From assembly GCF_003751085.1 (NCBI RefSeq), contig NZ_RJJY01000002.1, positions 1,054,001-1,118,000 on the forward strand: a DNA stretch of 64,000 bases. Reading direction: 5' to 3'. Numbering within the stretch: position 1 is the stretch's first letter; every line of letters starts with the position of its first letter. This stretch comes from Micromonospora sp. Llam0 (GTDB lineage: Bacteria > Actinomycetota > Actinomycetes > Mycobacteriales > Micromonosporaceae). The notes under the pieces are model-generated. The model had not been told where the DNA came from, searched no databases, and saw nothing but the letters and a program-made list of their open reading frames with translations. Shown here one piece after another: positions 22,041 to 29,973 of this stretch. Both the position numbers and the translations under genes were made by a program.

Positions 22041-22697
22041 GTGTTCCTGCGACCGATGAAAGCGAACCTGCCCGAACCGGGTCAGGCCCTGCCCGGCCGG
22101 GACCGGCCGATGCCGGTGGCGGACCGGCACGCGGTGCTCGGTACGCCGTTGACCGGCCCGTGGCCGGCCGGCACCCGGGTGGCGGTCTTCGGGATGGGCT
22201 GCTTCTGGGGGGCCGAACGGCTGTTCTGGCGACTGCCCGGGGTCGTGTCGACCTCGGTCGGGTACGCCGGCGGCGAGACGCCGAACCCCACGTACGAGGA
22301 GGTGTGCTCCGGCGGGACCGGGCACGCCGAGGTCGTCCAGGTGGCCTACGACCCGACCCGGATCGGCTACGCCGACCTGCTGAAGGTGTTCTGGGAGAAC
22401 CACGACCCGACGCAGGGCATGCGTCAGGGCAACGACGTCGGTACGCAGTACCGGTCGACGATCTACACCACCGACGCCGAGCAGGCGACCGAGGCCGCCG
22501 ATTCCCGGACCGCGTTCGCTCCGGTGGTGGCCGCGGCCGGCCGGGACGGGATCACCACGGAGATCCGGCCGCTCGGCGAGTACTACTACGCCGAGGATTA
22601 CCACCAGCAGTACCTGCACAAGAACCCGGGCGGCTACTGCAACCACGGGCCGAACGGGATGACCTGCCCGGTGGGCGTCGCCCGTAGCGCCGGCTGA
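22041..22697 (+). CDS. msrA: Peptide methionine-S-sulfoxide reductase
   Basis: MsrA (218 residues) reduces the S-epimer of methionine sulfoxide in proteins. The catalytic Cys is in [11 protein letters not shown] (about residue 54) and recycling cysteines occur in [14 protein letters not shown] near the C-terminus. There is a roughly 45-residue N-terminal extension before the core, common in actinobacterial MsrA. GTG at 22041 has GAGAGGAG upstream with a seven-base spacer; the longer in-frame extension runs into the divergent metB promoter region. Confidence 0.95.
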   Translation: MFLRPMKANLPEPGQALPGRDRPMPVADRHAVLGTPLTGPWPAGTRVAVFGMGCFWGAERLFWRLPGVVSTSVGYAGGETPNPTYEEVCSGGTGHAEVVQVAYDPTRIGYADLLKVFWENHDPTQGMRQGNDVGTQYRSTIYTTDAEQATEAADSRTAFAPVVAAAGRDGITTEIRPLGEYYYAEDYHQQYLHKNPGGYCNHGPNGMTCPVGVARSAG

Positions 22698-22773
22698 CCC
22701 GGAGCCGGCTGTCGCCGATACTGAGCCGAAGCGGACCGCCGCCGATGCTGAACCGGAAGCCGGCCGCCGCCGA

Positions 22774-23841
22774 TCAGGCGGCGGCCCGCTCCACCTCCCG
22801 CAGCATCAACCGCAGCGACTGGCTGTGCTTGGCCGGTGGCAGACTCGCCAGTGCCGATCGGGCGTGTCGCAGCCCTTCGACGCGGTCGCCCGATTTGACC
22901 AGCATCAGCCCACGGTGCAGCTCGATGTGGGTGGCGAACCGGGCCAGGCTGGCCGGCCGGGTCCGGTCCGCCCACTCCTGGGCGTCGACCGCGGCCGGGT
23001 CGCCGAGGCGGGCGAGCAGCATGCTGGTGAAGGTCGCCATCCGCCACTCGGGCACGGCGAAGTCGGAGATCTGCTCGGCGGAGCAGGTCTGGTCGAAGAC
23101 CCGGCGGGCCGCGGCCAGGTGCGCCAGCGCGGCGGTACGGTCGCCACGGACGCCGGCGACGTGCGCCTTGGCCATCAACGCGTTGAGCCGCCCGAGCGAC
23201 GGTCGGTCGGTCAACGCGAGGGCCTGGTCGGCCAGGTCCTGCGCGACCGCGAGGGCGGCACCCTCGTAGCCGAGGGCGAGCGCGGCGCGGCCCCGGACCC
23301 AGACCCGCACCGTCCGGTCACCGCTGCGGTCCGCGCTGACCGCCGCCAGCCGGTACCACCGGACGGCCTCCTGCGCCTCCCCGGTGGTCTTGCCGTAGAC
23401 GCTGAGGAAGCGAGCGGCCAGTCCCCACATCACCGGGGAGCCGAGTTGCTGCTGCAGCACGACGAGGTCGCTGGCGAGCCGATCCTGCAGCTCACCGGCG
23501 CCGACGGACATGTAGTCGCGGCCGAGATTGCCGGCCCGCTCCTGCCACTGTTCCTCGGCCGCCGGGTCGCCGAGCGCCGCAGTGAAGCCGCGATGGATCA
23601 ACTCGGAGACGGCGGCCGGTGCCACCACCGCGGCGGCGAGCCCGGTGATCAGGCCCCGACGTTGCATATGGTCCCCCAAGACCTGCTCGTATGCGGTCAC
23701 CACGTCGGCCGTCGCTGTCCGCCGCCCCGCCTCGACGTTCGACAGATGGCCCTTGCTGAAGTGGCTCAGCGCGGCCATTTTCGCCAGGCTGACACCAGCG
23801 GATTCTCGGGCCTTCCTCAGGGTCTCACCCGTGTCGCTCAT
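22774..23841 (-). CDS. XRE-family HTH regulator with TPR-like C-terminus
   Basis: A 355-residue protein with a Cro/CI helix-turn-helix at residues about 5-60 (LRKARESAGVSLAKMAALSH, FSKGHLSNVEAGRR), followed by a long Ala/Leu-rich helical part with repeated tetratricopeptide-like helices (for example SLGRLNALMAKAHVAGVRGD). This layout is common in actinobacterial regulators of development and secondary metabolism that sense peptides or small ligands. The ATG at 23841 gives the HTH its usual N-terminal position; a weak AGGCGG lies upstream. The target genes are unknown; its upstream region faces the leader unit at 24.3 kb. Confidence 0.85.
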   Translation of the reverse strand: MSDTGETLRKARESAGVSLAKMAALSHFSKGHLSNVEAGRRTATADVVTAYEQVLGDHMQRRGLITGLAAAVVAPAAVSELIHRGFTAALGDPAAEEQWQERAGNLGRDYMSVGAGELQDRLASDLVVLQQQLGSPVMWGLAARFLSVYGKTTGEAQEAVRWYRLAAVSADRSGDRTVRVWVRGRAALALGYEGAALAVAQDLADQALALTDRPSLGRLNALMAKAHVAGVRGDRTAALAHLAAARRVFDQTCSAEQISDFAVPEWRMATFTSMLLARLGDPAAVDAQEWADRTRPASLARFATHIELHRGLMLVKSGDRVEGLRHARSALASLPPAKHSQSLRLMLREVERAAA

Positions 23842-24322
23842 ATTCCGCCTGCCCACCTGTATTGAAGACCTGCTGAAAACCCAGCCGCGCTTTTCCTGAC
23901 CTTCGGCTGCCCCTGACGCTATTGACCAGAGGCCGCGGGGATGGCGCGTGGACGCGTTGGACCGAACCTCCACCGACTCGGCGTAACGGCCCGCCGACCT
24001 CGCGGCCCATCGACCAGCATGCCAGCGACCGGCCACCATGTGCACCAACGATCTGGGGTCAAGTACACCATCCAGCAAAGACGATGGCAGATGTCGGCCG
24101 TGCTGGACAAGTCCGGGCCGACTTCATTCGATCTCCCGTGGCGTGATACCCGAGGCCACCCGAGACTAAGACCATAATCAATCATTGTCATTAACCACCC
24201 AAAGTGAGTGCAAGGTAACCATTCGTCACCGCCGGTCGATGCCGCCGGACTGGCCAGGCAGGTCCACGCCCGCGCCCCGGCCAGGCGGTCCACGCCGTCG
24301 CCCGGCTCGGCGGCAAAAATCG
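23842..24322. other. 481-bp non-coding stretch upstream of the HTH regulator
   Basis: No ORF here has convincing codon bias or motifs. A clearly AT-richer segment (about 24165-24230) lies in the middle and probably holds promoter elements, but I could not align a convincing -35/-10 pair on either strand. Confidence 0.35.
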
Positions 24323-24352
24323 TTGCCGGCCGCCGTAGCCGCCGGCTAGCGT
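24323..24352 (+). promoter_or_regulatory. Probable promoter of the short leader unit
   Basis: TTGCCG (24323-24328) and TAGCGT (24347-24352) are 18 bp apart. Transcription would begin near 24359, only about seven bases before a very strong Shine-Dalgarno sequence at 24366-24373. Confidence 0.5.
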
Positions 24353-24364
24353 GGCCACACACGG

Positions 24365-24382
24365 GAAAGGAGGTGGTCCAGC
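24365..24382 (+). promoter_or_regulatory. Extended Shine-Dalgarno sequence
   Basis: GAAAGGAGGTGGTCCAGC can pair along all 18 bases with the conserved 3' end of 16S rRNA (GCUGGAUCACCUCCUUUC), with one G-U pair. Ordinary ribosome binding sites in this window pair over five to eight bases. The 16S end used here is from general knowledge; the gene is not in this window. Confidence 0.75.
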
Positions 24383-24383
24383 G

Positions 24384-24422
24384 TTGTATAGCTATAGGAC
24401 TCGTGAGGTGGCTGCCCGCTAG
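24384..24422 (+). CDS. Putative 12-residue leader peptide
   Basis: A TTG start ten bases after the extended Shine-Dalgarno opens a 12-codon frame (LYSYRTREVAAR) that ends in TAG at 24420-24422. The other frame, from a GTG inside the Shine-Dalgarno, also stays open for about 20 codons (ending TGA near 24435), so the choice is uncertain. No longer ORF follows this ribosome site, which makes a leader-peptide role the simplest reading. The product itself is not one I recognise. Confidence 0.4.
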   Translation: MYSYRTREVAAR

Positions 24423-24491
24423 CCGCTGTCCTTGACAGCTCCGATCGTCGAGACCGTGTGGCAGCGGTGCGGCGAATCCACGACAGCCACC

Positions 24492-24556
24492 CGACCCCCG
24501 GGGTGCCGGCCCAGTCCAGCCGGTCCGCGTCGAAGACGCGGAAGCCCCGGGGGTCG
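24492..24556 (+). ncRNA. Candidate three-way-junction RNA element
   Basis: Three nested perfect stems form a closed junction. P1 is 12 bp (CGACCCCCGGGG 24492-24503 with CCCCGGGGGTCG 24545-24556), P2 is CCGGC/GCCGG (24506-24510 and 24519-24523) and P3 is CCGCGTC/GACGCGG (24525-24531 and 24535-24541) around a GAA loop. Unpaired linkers are only one to three bases. It lies 70 bp after the putative leader peptide and 25 bp before the acetyltransferase start. It could be an attenuator, a small RNA or a terminator; no U-run follows. Confidence 0.5.
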
Positions 24557-24567
24557 TCTCATGCCGG

Positions 24568-24573
24568 TAGGCT
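24568..24573 (+). promoter_or_regulatory. -10 element for a leaderless acetyltransferase mRNA
   Basis: TAGGCT ends seven bases before the GTG at 24581, the spacing expected when the transcript starts at the initiation codon itself. No Shine-Dalgarno sequence precedes that GTG. Confidence 0.5.
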
Positions 24574-24580
24574 CGGCCGG

Positions 24581-25135
24581 GTGGCGGTCACCCTGCGCAC
24601 GGCCATCCTCGATGACATCGCCCCGGTCGGTCACCTGCACCACCGGTCCCGGCTCAGCGCGTACCAGGGCATCGTGCCGGATGCCGCCCTGGAGACCTAC
24701 GGTGCCGACGTCACGGCGCGGTGGTGGGTCGAGCGATGGAGCCATGAACGCGACACGCACCGGCTGACGGTCGCCGAACACCAGGGGCGGCTGGTCGGGT
24801 TCACCTACGTCGGTCCGCACGAGGACGGCGAGCCGGCCACCGGTGAGCTGTACGCGATCCACGTCGATCCCGGGCACCAGGGCTGCGGCGTCGGCCGGGC
24901 GTTGATCCGCGATGCGCTCGACACGATGCGCGAGCTCCGGTGCCGTCGCGCGGTGCTCTGGGTGTACGCGGCCAACCACCGGGCCCGGAACTTCTACGAA
25001 GCGGGCGGCTGGCAGCCGGACGGGGTCCGCCGGGACGGCTGGCTCGGGCCGGTGTCGACTCCGCAGTTGCGCTACGCGCGCGACCTCACGGTCGCCGCAG
25101 CTGAGCCGGCGACGCAGGCCGCCGCACCAGGCTGA
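24581..25135 (+). CDS. GNAT-family N-acetyltransferase
   Basis: A 184-residue acetyltransferase. The fold is recognisable from the N-terminal LRTAILDDIAPV strand-helix, the acetyl-CoA binding loop VDPGHQGCGVGRALI (motif A, about residues 97-111) and the AANHRARNFYEAGGW motif B (about 127-141). The acceptor substrate is unknown. GTG at 24581 is the first start that keeps the whole domain; it probably heads a leaderless mRNA, although read-through from the upstream leader is possible. The gene is followed by a long hairpin shared with the convergent cbs gene. Confidence 0.85.
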   Translation: MAVTLRTAILDDIAPVGHLHHRSRLSAYQGIVPDAALETYGADVTARWWVERWSHERDTHRLTVAEHQGRLVGFTYVGPHEDGEPATGELYAIHVDPGHQGCGVGRALIRDALDTMRELRCRRAVLWVYAANHRARNFYEAGGWQPDGVRRDGWLGPVSTPQLRYARDLTVAAAEPATQAAAPG

Positions 25136-25185
25136 CGGCCACCGGGCTGACCGTCGCGCCGCCGCGCCGCCGCACAAGGCTGACG

Positions 25186-25248
25186 GCCGGGCGAGAGTAC
25201 GGGACCGCTGCTGCGGGGGTTCCGTCCAGCCCCGCACTCTCGCCCGGC
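25186..25248. terminator. Bidirectional hairpin terminator between acetyltransferase and cbs
   Basis: The arms 25186-25203 and 25231-25248 pair at 17 of 18 positions (13 uninterrupted, one mismatch, then four more), with a 27-base loop. It lies between two convergent genes. The rest of the 352-bp gap (25136-25487) shows no gene. Confidence 0.75.
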
Positions 25249-25487
25249 ACTGCCCGCCCTAACCGGGGGAAAACGCCTGGCCGAAGGCGCTCAACCGGCG
25301 GAGGCGTGCCGGTTGATCGGTGTGGGCGGGCAACAGTGCGGGACCCCGGGATGCTGGCGGGCGCCCAGGGTCACCGCGGTGGTGAAGCACCATGGTCGCC
25401 TGCCCCGGTGACGGACCGTGCCGGGGCAGCGCTTCCATGGCCCTAGTCAACCCCAGCCACCAGCAATCAACCGGACACACTGTGCGA

Positions 25488-26864
25488 CTATCGGCCAGAC
25501 TTTCCCAGATGCGCCAGCAGGTCCTGGCGGGTGATCACTCCACGTGGTTTGCCATCGACCAGCACCAGGGCCGCGTCGGTGCCGGCCAGCAGCGCCACCG
25601 CGTCGCGTACCGGCTGGCCACCGCCCACCATGGGCAGCGGCGGCGCCATGTGCCGCTCGATCGTGTCGTGCAGCTGTGCCTTGCCGCTGAACAGCGCGTC
25701 CAGCAGATCCCGTTCGGCGATCGACCCGGCCACCTCGCCGGTCACCACCGGCGGCTCCGCCTTGAGCACCGGCAGCTGCGAGATGCCGTACTCGCGCATG
25801 TAGTCGACCGCGTCGCGGATCGTCTCGGTCGGGTGTACGTGCACCAGCTCCGGCAGGCCGCCCGGCTTTGCCGCCAGCACGTCGCCGACGGTCGGCTCGG
25901 CCGCCTCGATCCCCAGGAACCCGTACCGGGCCATCCACTCGTCGTTGAAGATCTTCGACAGGTAGCCGCGTCCGCCGTCCGGCAGCAGCACCACCACCAC
26001 GTCGTCCGGCCCGGCCCGGCCGGCCACCCGCAACGCCGCCGCGACCGCCATCCCGCACGAGCCACCGACCAGCAGCCCTTCCTCCCGGGCCAGCCGGCGG
26101 GTCAACTCGAACGACTCCTGGTCGGAGACCTCCACGATCTCGTCACAGACCGACCGGTCGTAGGTCTGCGGCCAGAAGTCCTCCCCCACCCCTTCGACCA
26201 GGTACGGCCGCCCTGACCCGCCGGAGTAGACCGAGCCCTCCGGGTCGGCGCCGACCACCCGCACCGCGCCGCCGGACACCTCCTTCAGGTAGCGGCCCAC
26301 CCCGGAGATGGTCCCTCCGGTGCCCACCCCGGCGACGAAATGGGTGATCCGCCCCTCGGTCTGTGTCCACAGCTCCGGCCCGGTGCCCTCATAGTGCGAC
26401 TGCGGATTCGCCGGGTTCGCGTACTGGTCCGGCTTCCACGCACCGGGGATCTCCGCCGCCAGTCGGTCGGACACCTGGTAGTAGGAGCGGGGATCCTCCG
26501 GCGCGACCGCCGTCGGACAGACGACCACTTCGGCACCGTACGCCCGGAGCACGTTCTGCTTGTCCTCGCTGACCTTGTCCGGGCAGACGAAGACGCACGA
26601 ATAGCCGCGCAGCTGCGCGACCAGGGCCAGGCCGACGCCGGTGTTCCCGCTGGTCGGCTCGACGATCGTGCCGCCGGGCCGGAGCAGCCCGTCCTGTTCG
26701 GCGGCCTCGACCATCCGCAGCGCGATGCGGTCCTTCACCGAGCCGCCCGGGTTGAAGTACTCGACCTTGGCCAGCACCGTCGCGGAGATCCCTGCGGTGA
26801 CGTTGCGCAGCCGCACCAGCGGGGTGTCGCCGATGAGATCGACAACGCTGTCGTGGTAACGCAC
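25488..26864 (-). CDS. Cystathionine beta-synthase with tandem CBS domains
   Basis: PLP enzyme of 458 residues that condenses serine with homocysteine to give cystathionine. The catalytic core (residues 1-320) carries the PLP lysine in NPGGSVKDR (about residue 44), TSGNTG (about 72-77) and the GTGGT phosphate-binding loop (about 182-186). Two C-terminal CBS motifs (about 335-455) form a Bateman module that may bind an adenosyl ligand. No N-terminal haem-binding region exists. Together with metB it forms reverse transsulfuration; the order cbs-metB-greA-mca resembles M. tuberculosis Rv1077-Rv1082. Confidence 0.92.
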   Translation of the reverse strand: MRYHDSVVDLIGDTPLVRLRNVTAGISATVLAKVEYFNPGGSVKDRIALRMVEAAEQDGLLRPGGTIVEPTSGNTGVGLALVAQLRGYSCVFVCPDKVSEDKQNVLRAYGAEVVVCPTAVAPEDPRSYYQVSDRLAAEIPGAWKPDQYANPANPQSHYEGTGPELWTQTEGRITHFVAGVGTGGTISGVGRYLKEVSGGAVRVVGADPEGSVYSGGSGRPYLVEGVGEDFWPQTYDRSVCDEIVEVSDQESFELTRRLAREEGLLVGGSCGMAVAAALRVAGRAGPDDVVVVLLPDGGRGYLSKIFNDEWMARYGFLGIEAAEPTVGDVLAAKPGGLPELVHVHPTETIRDAVDYMREYGISQLPVLKAEPPVVTGEVAGSIAERDLLDALFSGKAQLHDTIERHMAPPLPMVGGGQPVRDAVALLAGTDAALVLVDGKPRGVITRQDLLAHLGKSGR

Positions 26865-26984
26865 CTCGTTGTGCCCTTCTGCTGACGCCGGCGAGGCGCC
26901 ATCGTCGGGTTGAGGTCGTCAGCCGACAACAGCCCGCTGCCGGCGGTGGAGTATGTCGGGGTCAGCCTACTGGTGCCCGGCCGG

Positions 26985-27341
26985 TCAGCCGACCACCTGA
27001 CCGGGCACCACCGACTCGCGCCGGGCCTCCCAGTCCAGGAAGCGTTCGGTCTCGGCGAGCACGCTGCCAGCGAGCCAGGTCACCACGAGCGCGTCGTCGA
27101 CGATGCCGAGCATCAGCAGCATCGCCTCCGGCACCAGGTCGAACGGGGACGCGACGTAGGCCACGGCCGCGGTCATCAACGCCAGCCGCAGGCCGCCGTC
27201 GTAGTCGCCGCGCACGGTGGCCCGGATCATCCGGGGCAGCGCCGCCAACCGCCGCCCCAGTGAGGGACCGCCGCGGGCGCCTGCGGTCAGCGCCCGCCCC
27301 AGCGCCGCGAACGCCGCCGCCCGCTTGAGTGTCCTGGCCAT
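26985..27341 (-). CDS. DUF1232 (YkvA-like) small membrane protein
   Basis: A 118-residue protein with the DUF1232 core: a basic amphipathic N-terminus (residues 1-45), then YVASPFDLVPE and a membrane helix with GIVDDALVV. The SPFDLVPE and DD motifs are the family signature. The function is unknown. The ATG at 27341 has GAGGAGG upstream; an in-frame GTG at 27350 lies within that ribosome site and is less likely. Confidence 0.85.
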   Translation of the reverse strand: MARTLKRAAAFAALGRALTAGARGGPSLGRRLAALPRMIRATVRGDYDGGLRLALMTAAVAYVASPFDLVPEAMLLMLGIVDDALVVTWLAGSVLAETERFLDWEARRESVVPGQVVG

Positions 27342-27583
27342 CGCGGCCACCTCCTCGTCACCGGGCCTGCCGGATGTGTGTGCCCACCGGCCGCCGACCG
27401 TGCCCGGTCGTCGACCCGTGGTGCCCTGCCCTCCATGATGCCCGGGATCGGCAAATGTCGCCGGACACGCGTCCCCAGCCCGGTGGACCCCGCCAGGAAT
27501 CGGGCTGAGCCCGGCACCGAGTGCCGAGATAATCTCGAAGGACCTAGCACGACGGCAGCAGCGGATCGCAGTCGGGGGGCGCG

Positions 27584-28705
27584 ATGGGTACGGGTGGCGC
27601 GGGTACGCGTCCGACCGACCGGACCGTGGCGACGCGGGCCGTCCGGCTGGTGGCGTTCGGAGCCGGTGCCGCCGCAGCGGTCGCGGTGGCCACCGCCGGC
27701 ACCCTCTACGGGCAGGCCAAACAGGCCCGGCGGATCATCCCGCTGGCCGAGGCACCGCCGCCGCGCGGTGACGGGGTGTACGGTTCCCGGCTGCCCGGGC
27801 CGCCGCTGACCCTGGTGGTGCTCGGCGACTCGTCGGCCGCCGGCTACGGCGTGCACCGCCCCCGAGAGACCCCCGGCGCGCTGCTGGCCACCGGCATCTC
27901 CCGCCGGCAGCGGCGACCGGTCCGGCTGCACCGGCTGGCGGTGGTGGGTGCCCGGTCGGTCGGCCTGGTCCCGCAGGTGGAGGCGGCGCTGGAGCTGCGA
28001 CCGGACCTCGCGGTAATCCTGATCGGCGGCAACGACGTCACTCACCGCACTCCGCCGGAGGTCGCGGTCGGGCACCTCGTCGACGCGGTACGGCAACTGC
28101 GCGCGGCCGGGGCCGAGGTGGTCGTCGGCACCTGCCCGGACCTGGGCGCGATCAAGCCGATCAAACCGCCGCTGCGCTGGCTGGCCCGTCGGTGGAGCCG
28201 ACAGCTCGCCGCGGCGCAGACCGTCGCGGTGGTCGAGGCCGGCGGCTGGACGGTCTCCCTCGGCGACCTGCTCGGTCCACGGTTCGCCGCCGAACCGGGC
28301 CGGCTCTACTCCTGGGACCGGTTCCACCCCTCGGCCGAGGGGTACGCCATGGCCGCCGCCGTCCTGCTGCCGGCGGCCCTCGGCGCGCTCGGTGCCAGCA
28401 CCGCGTCGCGTGGTGTGGTCGCCGGCCGGGAGAAGGTGCGGACGCTGCCCCAGGCCGCGCACGAGGCCGTCCGCCACGCCGGCACCGAGGTCCGCGGCAC
28501 CCGGGTGGCCGGCCGGGAACGCGGTCCGGCCGGCCGCTGGGCCCGGCTGCGCCGTCGGCCGAGGTTCGCCGGCCGGTCCTGGCAGACCGCCGCGCTCAAC
28601 TGGTTGTTCGGTCCGCCGGGCGGCGATCGGGACGGCGACCACCGCAAGTCGGCCGTATCCTCCGATCAGCGGGTCGGCCTGTCCACCGCCGGACCGCAGG
28701 ACTGA
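27584..28705 (+). CDS. Membrane-anchored SGNH/GDSL-type esterase (first copy)
   Basis: A 373-residue SGNH hydrolase with an N-terminal signal anchor (about residues 20-42). Block I is VVLGDSSAAGYG (nucleophile Ser), block III is GGND, and block V is DRFHPSAEGY (catalytic Asp and His). A 100-residue basic C-terminal extension follows the catalytic domain. M. tuberculosis Rv1075c, in the equivalent position near cbs, is an esterase of this family. The start ATG follows a G-rich run (GGGGGG). The extension differs from the next gene. Confidence 0.88.
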   Translation: MGTGGAGTRPTDRTVATRAVRLVAFGAGAAAAVAVATAGTLYGQAKQARRIIPLAEAPPPRGDGVYGSRLPGPPLTLVVLGDSSAAGYGVHRPRETPGALLATGISRRQRRPVRLHRLAVVGARSVGLVPQVEAALELRPDLAVILIGGNDVTHRTPPEVAVGHLVDAVRQLRAAGAEVVVGTCPDLGAIKPIKPPLRWLARRWSRQLAAAQTVAVVEAGGWTVSLGDLLGPRFAAEPGRLYSWDRFHPSAEGYAMAAAVLLPAALGALGASTASRGVVAGREKVRTLPQAAHEAVRHAGTEVRGTRVAGRERGPAGRWARLRRRPRFAGRSWQTAALNWLFGPPGGDRDGDHRKSAVSSDQRVGLSTAGPQD

Positions 28706-28746
28706 GCCGTGCGCGACCGCAACCGCACCGACGGAAGGTGACCGCC

Positions 28747-29553
28747 GTGACGTCGAAAAACATCGCTGTACGGATGGGCCAGGTCACCGCCGCCACGGTC
28801 GTCGCCGGTGCGGTGAGCAGCGCCGCGCTGCTGGTCGGGGAGGCGCTGCTGGCCCGTCACCGTCGGTACGCCCAGCCGGAGCTGGGGCTGGCCGTCCGGG
28901 TGGCGCTCGGTCCGGCCGGCGGCGCGCCGCTGCGGCTGGTGCTGCTCGGCGACTCGGTGACCCTCGGAGTGGGGGTGGACCGGGTGGCCGACACGGTCGG
29001 CGGCCAGTTGGCCAGGCTGCTCGCCGAGCACGCGGGCGGTTCGGCGGTCGCCGGGCGCCGGGTCCTGCTGTCCAGCGTCGGCGTGGCCGGCTCCCGCTCC
29101 CGGGACCTGGCCACCCAGGTCGCCCGGGCGCTGCTGGGCGACCGACCGGACGTAGCGGTCGTTCTGATCGGCACCAACGACGCGGCCGCGCTGCGCCGGC
29201 CCGGCGAGTCGGCGGTTCATCTCGCCGCGGCGGTACGCCGGCTACGTGGTGCCGGGACGGAGGTGGTGGTCGGCACCTGCCCGGATCTCGGTGCCGCCCG
29301 GGCGATCTTGCCGCCGCTGCGTCAGCTCGCCGGGCTGCTCGGGCGGCGGACCGCCCGGGCCCAGGCCCGCGCCGGCCGGGACGCCGGCGCCAGGGTGGTC
29401 GACCTGGCCGGCGAGACCGGGGCGGTGTTCCGCGCCGACCCCAACACCTACTGCCACGACGGCTACCACCCGTCGGCCGACGGGTACCGGATCTGGGCGC
29501 ACGCGCTGCTTCCGGCGGTACTCGCGGCGGCGAACACCGCCCCGCACCGCTGA
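28747..29553 (+). CDS. Membrane-anchored SGNH/GDSL-type esterase (second copy)
   Basis: A 268-residue relative of the preceding gene, lying 41 bp downstream, with an N-terminal hydrophobic anchor (about residues 13-35). It carries LLGDSVTLGVG, GTND and DGYHPSADGY, so the Ser-Asp-His triad and oxyanion-hole residues are intact. The C-terminal extension of the first copy is absent. GTG at 28747 is preceded by GGAAGG with an eight-base spacer. A tandem duplication followed by divergence is the simplest origin. Confidence 0.88.
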   Translation: MTSKNIAVRMGQVTAATVVAGAVSSAALLVGEALLARHRRYAQPELGLAVRVALGPAGGAPLRLVLLGDSVTLGVGVDRVADTVGGQLARLLAEHAGGSAVAGRRVLLSSVGVAGSRSRDLATQVARALLGDRPDVAVVLIGTNDAAALRRPGESAVHLAAAVRRLRGAGTEVVVGTCPDLGAARAILPPLRQLAGLLGRRTARAQARAGRDAGARVVDLAGETGAVFRADPNTYCHDGYHPSADGYRIWAHALLPAVLAAANTAPHR

Positions 29554-29582
29554 CCCACCGCGTACCGCAGAGCCCGCACCGG

Positions 29583-29900
29583 TCAGGGCGTTTCGAGCCG
29601 GCCGCGCAGCCGCCGCGCCGCAGCCGCCGCCGATTCCAGCACCGCAGGGTCGGGTGCCGCCCGGATCAGGTCGGCGGCGACCACCCGCAACTGGTCGGGC
29701 AGCGCGGTGTCACGGCTCAGCCGGGGTATCTGCCGGCCGGGCAGCCCCTCGGCGGCCGCACCCAAGTCGGCCAGGTACTGCACCAGGTCGTGGAACTCGT
29801 CCGCTCGGTGGCCGTCACCCGCCGCCCATCGGGGCTGTTCCCAGTGGGCCACCTGCCGGACCAGGAGGTCGACCAGGCGGGTCAGGTGTGCTGCGGCCAC
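29583..29900 (-). CDS. Hypothetical protein of 105 residues
   Basis: A small, Ala- and Leu-rich, predicted all-helical protein with RADEFHDLVQYLADLG in the middle. I do not recognise the family. It is supported by strong GC3 codon bias, a compact ORF and position between convergent SGNH and Bax-inhibitor genes. The GTG start at 29900 lacks a clear ribosome site. Confidence 0.55.
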   Translation of the reverse strand: MAAAHLTRLVDLLVRQVAHWEQPRWAAGDGHRADEFHDLVQYLADLGAAAEGLPGRQIPRLSRDTALPDQLRVVAADLIRAAPDPAVLESAAAAARRLRGRLETP

Positions 29901-29973
29901 CGCCGCAGTCTAGTGCCGGCGACGACAGCCGCGCCGCGCCGACAGTACGGCGCGGCGCGGTCTGTACGAACGG

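Noticed and set aside
23919..24362. A 147-codon minus-strand frame upstream of the HTH regulator
   Set aside because: Composition changes along its length, it has no family motif and it crosses the AT-rich promoter-like segment and the leader promoter, so chance is the better explanation.
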